Positions 15,894 to 25,300 of a stretch of 35,852 nt of DNA are shown here, in pieces. The position numbers and the translations under genes are program-made. Source of the stretch: JBJHCA01 sp050485785 (GTDB lineage Bacteria > Bacteroidota > Bacteroidia > Chitinophagales > Saprospiraceae); contig JBJHCA010000031.1 of NCBI GenBank assembly GCA_050485785.1, forward strand, positions 1 through 35,852. The letters run 5' to 3'. The notes beneath the pieces were generated by a model. The model did no database searches. It saw only the letters and a list, made by a program, of their open reading frames with translations, and had not been told where the DNA came from. Position 1 is the stretch's first letter. Each line of letters begins with the position of its first letter.

Positions 15894-16575
15894 TGCCAGG
15901 AAAAAACTGCGCCGGTGATACCGGTTTCCAACGTGACGGGATCAGCCTGGTATAAACTGGAAACCGTTGCCTGGCATTGGGTATATAAACACCGGTGTGA
16001 TACATATCCACAAAATATCCCGAACAGGCCACTGACCTAAGTCGATTCCAAAGCTGAGCAGACGACTTACAGCTATGCTTATTACCTATAATCACGCCGC
16101 TGCATGTCAACAATCCGGCCAAAACAACGTCCATTTCAGGGTCGTCCACCCACAAAGAGTTATAAAAAACAAATCGGGAAACCTGCTTACTTTCCGAGAA
16201 TCCTGTATCCGTAGCTCCTGCAAAATACCAAACTATTGGTGCTGCTTCTCCGGTTCCATGCCGGTCACCATCCTTAAGTTCTGCACAGGCGAGGCAATTC
16301 ATTGACTGCGATCCGCCGGGCGAAAGCACATCCGCAATTTTGGCCATAAACCGGCTGTACCCGGCCTTTAAGGGTGAAGCATCGTGATTATGCAATCCTT
16401 CTGTTGAAACAGTATGAGAATGATGAGTGATATCTTTTTGTGGGGCGTGTTCCACGCCTGTATAATTGTCCAGCACTTCCCGGGCTAAACGGTAAACTTT
16501 GGGGCTGTGGACAGAATAGGCAGTATCGGCACGCAGATAAAATAATATAAAATTTAAGACCCGACTATGTAACAT
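15874..16575 (-). CDS. Degenerate class I SAM-methyltransferase homologue (probably inactive)
   Basis: A 233-residue protein from the ATG at 16575; the frame opens at 16626, but that would overlap the divergent barrel gene. The N-terminal segment FILFYLRADTAYSVHSPKVY and the C-terminal VDMYHTGVYIPN...PSRWKP match, from my memory of the family, the two ends of a common Bacteroidota class I methyltransferase (pattern YxxHSPFVY at the start, DLFxxGLVF and RWKPW at the end). The middle, where that family has the SAM-binding LELGTSLG-type loop and a later FDDIYW, reads instead CLACAELKDGDRHGTGE and GNKHSC. I infer a full-length but catalytically dead relative, or a decaying gene whose frame is still open. 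It is convergent with the flavoprotein gene and overlaps it by 20 bases. Confidence 0.5.
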   Translation of the reverse strand: MLHSRVLNFILFYLRADTAYSVHSPKVYRLAREVLDNYTGVEHAPQKDITHHSHTVSTEGLHNHDASPLKAGYSRFMAKIADVLSPGGSQSMNCLACAELKDGDRHGTGEAAPIVWYFAGATDTGFSESKQVSRFVFYNSLWVDDPEMDVVLAGLLTCSGVIIGNKHSCKSSAQLWNRLRSVACSGYFVDMYHTGVYIPNARQRFPVYTRLIPSRWKPVSPAQFFPGIKAASK

Positions 16576-16617
16576 TTCCCTGATGATAGCGTCATAAATT
16601 GGAACAACACAAGAACC

Positions 16618-17199
16618 ATGAGACAATTATTGATCCTCGGGCTGGTAATGAGCGCCGGCTTATTAAGTGCACAGCCTATTCTGAACCCCAAAGTTGGCAT
16701 AAATTTTTCGAAATACGACATTGAAGGCGATCTGAACATTAACACCTCCCATGCAAGGGTTGGGTTTAATGCAGGATTTGATGCACGAATGGGGCAAAAG
16801 CGGCTATATCTTTTGCTTGGCATGCATTATTACAACACCGGAATAGAAATGCAGCCTGTCAACAATCCTGAGTTTTCCCCTACCGGTTTTAACATCCACA
16901 ACCTGAAAATGCCTTTCAATCTGGGGCTCAATTACCTGGAGATTGACTGGATAAGACTTCGGGCACTGGGTGGTGTAACCGCTAACCTCAATATCGGCGT
17001 CAACGAAAATCCCTACTTCACCCGTGACGATCTTTTTCCCGCCACCGGAGCCCTGAACTGGGGACTGGGTGCTGATCTGTGGTTTATGACCGTAGATGTT
17101 GTGTTTGAATACGGCCTCACCACCATGTTTAAAGAGAGCTACTACAGCCAGGATGTCAAGAACAATATCATTTCCGTGAACGTCGGATTCGTTTTTTAG
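16618..17199 (+). CDS. Outer-membrane beta-barrel protein (PorT-like family)
   Basis: A 193-residue exported protein. Residues 1-18 are a signal peptide (MRQLLILGLVMSAGLLSA, cleavage before QP). The mature part is built of alternating amphipathic strands (PKVGINFSKYD, ARVGFNAGFDARMG, LYLLLGMHYYNTG, LRALGGVTANLNIG, WFMTVDVVFEYGLT). It ends in VNVGFVF, with the C-terminal Phe recognised by the Bam machinery. About eight strands are expected, as in the small 'outer membrane beta-barrel' families of Bacteroidota. Its function is unknown. The gene is divergent from the methyltransferase-like gene, with only 42 bases between the starts, so any shared promoter is very compact; I found no clear -7 box. 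Confidence 0.8.
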   Translation: MRQLLILGLVMSAGLLSAQPILNPKVGINFSKYDIEGDLNINTSHARVGFNAGFDARMGQKRLYLLLGMHYYNTGIEMQPVNNPEFSPTGFNIHNLKMPFNLGLNYLEIDWIRLRALGGVTANLNIGVNENPYFTRDDLFPATGALNWGLGADLWFMTVDVVFEYGLTTMFKESYYSQDVKNNIISVNVGFVF

Positions 17200-17278
17200 C
17201 CCAAACTCAACACCCGGGTACGGTGAATACTGTACCGGTCAAAACTAAAACACTTCTTCCGGAAAATGCTGCAGGCTT

Positions 17279-18268
17279 TTAAAATAGCAGGTCAGAAACA
17301 TCCGGAAGGGTAAACCGCTTCAAATTGATGTCGCTGCACATGAAGTGGCCCTTGGGACACTCGCGTTTTCCGTGCAGGCCGCACGGCCTGCACTCCAGTT
17401 CGTGATCGGTCTGCACAATGTATGACTTGTCACTGAGCGGAGTAAACCCAAAGTATGGCACCGTGCTGCAATAAATAGCCGTTACCGGAGCATTAAATGC
17501 CGAGGCCAGGTGCATAGGTGCGCTGTCATTGACATAACACATGGATGCCCCCTGCATCAGCCTGCCGCTTTCGAGCAGAGTAAGCCGGCCTGCAAGATTA
17601 AAAACCAGGTGGTGGGTACATTGTTTTTTCACCATCTCACAGGTTCTGACATCTGCAGGGCCGCCTATGAGATAAATGGTAAATCGCTTGTCAAGCCTGG
17701 CAGCCAGTTCTGACCAGTGTTCTTCGGGCCATTGCTTGGTGTACCATACCGAGCCGGGAGCAAACACGATGTAAGGTCTGCGGATCAGTATAAAATCAAT
17801 GGCATCTTTAGCCACATACAACCTGGGACGCACGGGCTCGGTGTCGGTAAATTCAGCGATCAGTCCCTGATTGCGCACCACTTCGTGGGTTTGTTTACTG
17901 ACAATGTGCCGGGCCACATGAGTAAACAGCAATGACCATGGGTTTTTGTTGAACCCGGCAATTTCATCCGCTCCGGAAAAAACGGAAATGAGGCCGGAAC
18001 TGAAAAACCTGTGAACATTCACCACCAGGTTATACTTTTCAGCCCTGATCTCTTTGATCAGTTTCCACAGGCTTCGCATCTTGCGCGTTTTGTCAAAAGT
18101 CCATATCCGGTGAATGTAGGGATGGCCTTCAAACAGGGATTCATGCCCTTTCTTGACCAGATAATGGATTTCCGCTTTCGGATAGTGCAGGTGCAGTTTT
18201 TCAGCAATTGCAGTGGACAGAATAACATCGCCAATAAAGGCGGTTTGAATGATCAGTATCTTTTCCAA
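17279..18268 (-). CDS. Glycosyltransferase family 9 (ADP-heptose:LPS heptosyltransferase-like)
   Basis: A GT-B enzyme that would add heptose or a related sugar to the lipopolysaccharide core at the inner face of the membrane. The start KILIIQTAFIGDVILSTAIA is the family's nucleotide-sugar loop. FAPGSVWYTKQWPEEHW (near 180) and NDSAPMHLASAFNAPV (near 262) are the GT9 signatures. A Cys cluster near the end (ECRPCGLHGKRECPKGHFMC) is usual in this family. The frame runs up to an ATG at 18322, which would add 18 atypical residues. I prefer the TTG at 18268 (329 residues), because the family normally begins two or three residues before KILIIQ; this choice is uncertain. It is divergent from the GT2 gene, suggesting a small envelope-glycan locus. 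Confidence 0.85.
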   Translation of the reverse strand: MEKILIIQTAFIGDVILSTAIAEKLHLHYPKAEIHYLVKKGHESLFEGHPYIHRIWTFDKTRKMRSLWKLIKEIRAEKYNLVVNVHRFFSSGLISVFSGADEIAGFNKNPWSLLFTHVARHIVSKQTHEVVRNQGLIAEFTDTEPVRPRLYVAKDAIDFILIRRPYIVFAPGSVWYTKQWPEEHWSELAARLDKRFTIYLIGGPADVRTCEMVKKQCTHHLVFNLAGRLTLLESGRLMQGASMCYVNDSAPMHLASAFNAPVTAIYCSTVPYFGFTPLSDKSYIVQTDHELECRPCGLHGKRECPKGHFMCSDINLKRFTLPDVSDLLF

Positions 18269-18336
18269 AACCGGACTGTGATTTATCCCTGCTAAAATGA
18301 TAAAAAATACCGGACTAATCATACTTTAGCCCGGCT

Positions 18337-19248
18337 ATGGAAAAAATTTGCATTTGCATTCCCGTTTACAACTATTCTGTTGTGCCGCTTCTGGATGCCA
18401 TCCATATGGAACTTATGCACATCACTCAGCACAAAATCAGCTCCATAGTGATTGATGACGGCTCCTCCAACAGGGAAATGGCTGAACAAAACAAACGCTG
18501 CTGCCTGCAATATGGAACCGAATACATTGAGAACGGTGAAAATATGGGGCGAAGCCTTACCAGAAACAGGTTTCTTATGCACACCCGGGCTCAATACCTT
18601 CTGTTTCTGGATGCTGACAGCCTTCCGGTAAAAGATGCATTCATCAGTACTTATCTACTTCATGCCCAATCAGACAATCCCGTAAACATATTTTACGGAG
18701 GAACGAAATATACCGATACCCCTCCGGAAAGAAAATACAGACTTCACTGGCAATACGGCCGAAAAAGAGAAGCGCTTACTGCCCGGGCCAGGCAACAGAA
18801 CCCGGTCACTTCGTTCCATTCCAATAATTTCATGATCAGCAGAAGATTACTGCAACAATACCCGTTTGATGAATCGATTCCGGGATATGGCCACGAAGAC
18901 AGTTTACTGGCCATCCAACTTCATCTTGCTGGGTACGGCATTACCCATATTGATAACCCGGTGTTGCATACGGGCCTTTCCGGCAATGCAGAATTTATCG
19001 AAAAAACAAAGCAGGCCATTAATAACCTGGCCGGTGCCGATCGGCGTCTGAGTAACGAAGTACTCAAAAAATACAATCATTTGTGGCGCACCTATGTAAG
19101 GCTCAAACCCGCTGTATCAATATCTGCCGGGAAGCTGCTGTTTGCCATTAAAGCCAGACCTTTTGAAAAACTTTTTTTAAAGGGGTTCTACAATGACTGG
19201 CTTTGGGCCTGGTACAAATTGTGTTACATCTTGTCCGTCAGGCCGTAA
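18337..19248 (+). CDS. Glycosyltransferase family 2
   Basis: A 303-residue GT-A enzyme. The nucleotide-binding strand CICIPVYNYSVV opens the protein, IDDGSS lies near 48-53, the metal-binding LDADS near 91, and the acceptor/catalytic GYGHEDSLLAIQLHLAG near 187-203 belongs to the galactosyltransferase-like C-terminal half. No membrane segment is obvious apart from a weak C-terminal hydrophobic stretch. It probably extends a surface polysaccharide or glycoprotein glycan. The start is very close to a -7-like TACTTTAG (18322-18329), so the transcript may be nearly leaderless. It converges on the giant secreted-protein gene with 53 bases between the stops. Confidence 0.86.
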   Translation: MEKICICIPVYNYSVVPLLDAIHMELMHITQHKISSIVIDDGSSNREMAEQNKRCCLQYGTEYIENGENMGRSLTRNRFLMHTRAQYLLFLDADSLPVKDAFISTYLLHAQSDNPVNIFYGGTKYTDTPPERKYRLHWQYGRKREALTARARQQNPVTSFHSNNFMISRRLLQQYPFDESIPGYGHEDSLLAIQLHLAGYGITHIDNPVLHTGLSGNAEFIEKTKQAINNLAGADRRLSNEVLKKYNHLWRTYVRLKPAVSISAGKLLFAIKARPFEKLFLKGFYNDWLWAWYKLCYILSVRP

Positions 19249-19301
19249 ACTGAATCCCGATAAAGTTTTATTTTGAAGGGAGCGTCATTAGCAGTGCTGC
19301 T

Positions 19302-22300
19302 TTACCTGAGCAGGGTTACATGGCCTTCCAGCACTACCGTTTCGCCGTTTTTCATCAGTATTTCGGCCATATACACATATACTCCCGAACCGGCAGCAGT
19401 GCCGTTGATATTTCCGTGCCAACCCAGTTCGGGGTCATCGGGAAGCAAGTTTTGTCTGAAATGAACCAATTCACCCCAGCGTGTGTACACCCTGAACTGG
19501 CGTATTATCTCAACGTCGGGTCCGGTATACAATGTAAATACATCGTTGCCGCTCATGCTGCCCGGTGAGAATATGTTGGGCACAAAGATATTCTTCTGCG
19601 GGTCGACCAATATAGTAATGGATGATGCAGAAGGACAACCATTGGTGTTCTCGGCATGGAGCCAGTAGGTGGTTGTTTCATGCGGATACACCATAATAGT
19701 GCCGGAATCGAGCCATGTGTAATTATAATGAGGCGACCAGTTTACCGTATGAAACCAGCCCTGGTTCGACAAAACATCCACAATGGCAGTATCGCCTAAC
19801 CCGATGATGTTATGGTCGGCCACCAGTGAAATGATGAATTCACCGGGTTGGGTTATCTGCACCGTAACAGATGATTCACAACCCAAAACATCCTGCACTA
19901 AAACTTCATAGCTGCCGGCAAACAGGTTTTCAAAAGTCGGATTCACGGTGAACACCATTTCCCCTGCCAAAGTATATAGATATGGATCTTCACCACCGCG
20001 CACAGAATCGACGTGGATTACTCCATCGCCATACATAAAACAACTAACCGGTGTGGCCGTTACAAAAACTTCCATGGGCAAACCTTCACTGATCTGTGCT
20101 GATCCAATCACCATACATCCTTTGGCGTCGGTTACCGTAACCTGATACATACCAGCAGAAAGGGCCGTGGCAATACTGCCGGTGTGCCCGGTTGACCATG
20201 TATACTGGTAAGGAAGTGTTCCACCCTGTACAAAAACGGCTGCTGAGCCGTTGTTTCCGCCGTAACAGTCAGCATCCTGCCATTCAAGGTGAAGGGTAAG
20301 CGGCAGCGGGCCCGGCACTACAAAAGACTGAACCAGTGTACATCCGTTGGCATCAGTAGCCGTCATGATCACCTCACCCACCGGTAAGTGGTAACTTTGG
20401 CTCAGGGTGCCGGATGAAAAGTATTGCCCCTGACTCCAGCTGACCTGGTATGGCTGGGTGCCGCCCAATATCTGCACTTGTAATGACCCATCCGAAAGAC
20501 CGCTGCAGGAAACAGAATCTGTGTTCAGCAATACAACTGACAAAGGATCGGGTTGCAAAATATTTAAGGTGGTATCCAGTGTAATTCCCAGTGCATCGGT
20601 AATGATGAGCTCATAGGTGCCGGCAATCAGATTGGTAATTGTCAGTCCCATTCCTTCTTCCGATATCGTGCCACTACCCGTAAACCCGGCCTGGGTTGTA
20701 TGCTGATATTGCCAATTGTATGGAGCAACTCCACCATTAACCACCATGTCAATTAAACCACCGGCGTCCTCAAAACAAAGCAAATTGCCCGTGGACATAC
20801 TGAGTTTTAAAGTATCAGGAGAGATTATGGTATAGCAGTTTGTTGATTCACACCCTATCTGGTCGGTAACGGTAACACAGTATAAACCGGGTGCCAGTGA
20901 TGTTAAAGTCTGTGAAGTTAGGCCTCCATCCCAAAGAACGCTCAGGTTGCCCGTTCCGCCGGAAACCGTGATACCCAGCGCTCCATCCTGTGAAAATGGC
21001 GAAGATGCGTTCTGTACCAACACAGTATCCAATACAATGGGGGGTGACCACGCCAGGTAAATTGAATCAATAGCGATACAACCCTGGCTGCCGGTTACGG
21101 TCACTGTGTACCATCCGGTATCCGACACGGTAATGGCATTGCCGGCAAACGCGTTACTCCATTCAGCATTCACAAAATTTCCGTCAGCCGTCAATGTTGA
21201 TGTAGCTCCTTCACAAATCAGGTCAGCACCGGTAATGTTTACTTCAGGAAGTGGGTTTACTGTAAGAATATGCACCACTATGCTGTCACACCCGGCAGTA
21301 GTAAGCAGGTTTTCTGTAACCACAGTATCCGCCGAAACCGGTATCCCATTCCATAGGCTGCCTGCACACAACTCATAGCTGAAGGTATCCGCATACTGAG
21401 GAGTAACTTCAACCCAATGCCACACAATACTGTCACAACCCTGGCTACTTACATGGTTTACGCTCCACAAAGAGTCATAAAAAATCTCAACCCCGTCCAC
21501 GAAACTGCCTGGACAAACCTGCCAGATCATGGTGTCCTCAAAGACCTCAAAAAGGTGAACATGGTGAATAATTAAACTGTCGCATCCATGCTGGGTAGTC
21601 AGTAACTCAGGAACGGTGTCGGGCGCAAAAAACACTTGCCCTAGCAATGAGTCTCCGGGGCAAATCCACCACTCCACTGTAGCTTCGTACACAGGCAATA
21701 CCTGAACCGAAACTTCCACAATGCTGTCACAGCCGTTGATGTTCTGATATTGCTCAGTCCACACAGAGTCCTGAAAAAACGCCTGTCCATTGAACTGCTC
21801 CCCGTAACACAGCTGCATACTTACCGTGGTCAGCGGTAATTCAGGCCAGATATAGGCTATATAAGTGGTAATGCTGTCACATCCGGATGCAGCTACTTGT
21901 GTCTCACTCCACGATGTATCTGAGTCAATAACTATCCCCTGCCAAACCGAGCCCGGACAGCCGGTAAACATCAGGGTGTCATACAGGATATCGATTACAG
22001 AAATATTCCGGATGGTGGTGCTGTCGCAGCCGTGCTGATTGATCTGCGATTCCGTCAGGATGGTGTCCGACGTGATCACCGTTCCCAAAATAGTTCCTCC
22101 GTAGCATACATCAACATACAGCTCAACCGTATCCGGTGAATGGACCATAATATGCATGTGGATAATGCTGTCGCAACCGAATTGGTTGATATACATCAGT
22201 GATGTATCCATAGGCAAAAAGTGCGGCTGTCCAAAATAGAACGCTCCGGCACAAAGCTCAACGGTATCTGATTGACTATGCTGAGGCAGAATCTGTACAT

Positions 22301-25300
22301 CATAAATATGAACACTGTCGCAGCCCCATGCTGTAGGATATACTAATTGAAATACTGAATCGGCATCCCAGGAATTGCCGTAAAATTCTGCACCGGGACA
22401 TAAAAACACATCGGTATAGCCCGTATCGGGATCCATTACAGTAACATGGTGTATATGAATGCTGTCGCAGGCATTAGAGCCGGTAAAGGTGTCTGTATGG
22501 ATAAAGTGGGTATACGCTGGCATACCGAAGATCGAATCTCCGAAACAAACTGCATGAAAAAACTCAATCGGTTCACCGGGAGTGCCTGCCTGTATAAACA
22601 CTGATACTACTACACTATCAATTCCGGAAGCGGACTGTAAGGTGTCTACAAACAAGCTGTCGCCGGAAACCTGCCAGTTTAAATACCAGTCATCAAGGCA
22701 AAGTTGCAGGGTATCCGATTCATAAAGTAAGGGAGAAGCAGTGATCTGATAAAGCACGTAGTGCGGGCAGGGTATACCCGGGGCGGATAGAATGATGGTG
22801 GTATCCTGATTGATTACCGATCCGGCAAATACGGTGCCGATAGTGAACAAGGTATCCACCACCGTTGTATCGGGCAGAACGGTGATCAGATTAAGCACCT
22901 GAATGCTGTCACATCCCTGACTGCTCTGCATAAAGTGTTCATAAAATCCAGGCAATTCATAATCGCTTCCATGCCACAAGAAACTATCGCCAGTGCATAT
23001 TTCGGCAATGATCGTATCAGAGTAAACGGGCAGTGCAAATGCGGTTTCCACCATGATACTGTCACAGCCCCCGGCAGATTGCCAGAAAGTGACTAAAGTG
23101 TCCCCCGCACTGAGATATTGCCCCTGAATCAACAATGAATCATTGGCGCACACTCCGTAGGAAGCAAAACCCATGATGGATTCCTCAATCTGCAGATCAA
23201 ACACCACAATGCTGTCACATCCCTGAAATGAAGTATTCCATTCCGTATAGATACCGCTTTCTGTTTGCCATATTCCGTTGACCAGCAAGCTGTCACCACT
23301 GCAAAGGCTGATGAACAAGGTATCGTTATGCACGGGGTAAAATACAAAGTGATGCCACGACAGTACATTACATCCGTCAGAACCGGTGGAAACCTGGAGA
23401 ATGATGGTATCCGTGTAGATTGCATTGCCCTGAAAGAACAACGGATCACCCACACAACCATAATAATACTGGTCAGATTGCTCCTGTACCAGCACTGTGA
23501 CTATCGCCGTAGAAACAGAATCACAGCCGTGTACACTCGTGAAGTTGCCGGTATATGTGCCTGATGTATTGATCCAGTTATCGTGTACCCAGATGCTGTC
23601 GTAAGCACAAATGGTAAACAATGAGGTATCGTGATACACCGGCCACACATCAACGGTAATGGTGGCAATGCTGTCGCAACCGGCCGCCGATATAAAACTC
23701 TGTGTGTACACGCCTGCTGTCGATTCCCATGATCCGTGAATCCAGACACTGTCTCCGTAACAAATGTCCGTCTGCTCAAAAGTTTCAATCACATCGAGTA
23801 CGGTCAGCGTGGTTTCTACTACAGAGTCACATCCAAACTGGTTGCTCAATGTGTCATAAAACACTCCGCTTACATGCTGATACGCGCCGCCAAGCATCAC
23901 ACTGTCGCCGGTACAGATAATCAGCTCTTGTTGTGTAAAGCTTTCGGGGTTAAAAAGTATTGAGTATTGCACAATACTGTCGCAACCGTGGATGGTGGTA
24001 AACGCATGGTATACCACGGTGTCGGTGTAAAAAACTTCATCATGAAGGACAACTTCCTCCCCGGCGCAGGCTGAAATTTCTACTGTATCACTGTACACTG
24101 GCCACTGGCTCACTTCTGCGTACACTATTGAGTCACACCCGTTAACTGAGGTATAATGATAAGCATAGAGCCCGGGTGCGGAAATCCATTCACCTTCTGC
24201 CAAAACACTATCACCTTCACAGATAAAAAGTGTGGGCAAAGTATCTTCATACACCGGTAACAACCACAGCGTTGTGTGTACTATACTGTCACAGCCGTGG
24301 ATTGTGCTATATACATCTGTGAAACTACCCGGGTTCATCTGCCAGTTATCTTGCAGCCAAACACTGTCTCCGGTGCAGATCATTGCGGTGTCAAAAATCT
24401 CATAACTCTCATGCCAGATCAATGTTGCAATCACAATACTGTCGCAACCGAATGAAGTCTGAAATGTGTCAATATAGATGCCCTCCGTCAATTGCCAGTC
24501 CCCCTGAGCAAAAATGCTGTCGCCGGGGCAGATAAAATGGGACTGTGAATCCAGCACAGCCTCAACAAACTGTACGCTATGCCAAACCAAACTGTCGCAT
24601 GATGCAGAACTCTGAAGCAAAACTTCAAACATGGTGTCGGAAACTACGGCGGTGTTTTCAAGCCAAAGGGTATCCCCAGCGCAGGCCTGCCAGTAAAATG
24701 AATCCGCAAAAACCGGATTCATGGTGAGCAGCCAGTTGACCACTGAATCACAGCCATTCACCGTGCTGTAATTAAAGGTATGCATGCCAGACGAGGTCAG
24801 GTAGTTTCCTTCAATCCAAAGCGAATCACCTGCACAGAACTCCGCAGTCAGGGTATCGGCATATACCGGATGCCAGTTTAGTGACACCTCAACTATGCTG
24901 TCACATCCATTTAAAGCGATCAGGTTAAACCAATACGTTCCGGGTGCATCCACCCAGAATGTGTCCACACCTAAGCCTTCACCAAAACACAGCATACTGT
25001 CGATAACAACCGTATCGGGAACCGGCAGCCATTGTACAAATACTGTATCCGTGGCAATACAATCGTTGCCATCCACCAGCATTACATCGTACTGGCCTTC
25101 CATGCTGACCCATATCCCTTGGGAAGAAGCACCGGTTGACCAGTAGAAATCTCCGGATGTGCCTGAAGCTTCAAGCCAGATACTGTCGCCAATGCATATG
25201 GTAAGGGTATCGGCTGAAGTGATACTGACTACAGGCTGGGGATGGAATGCCAATGTATGGGATACAGAGTTCGAACACCCGTTTGGGTCGTAAACAGTGA

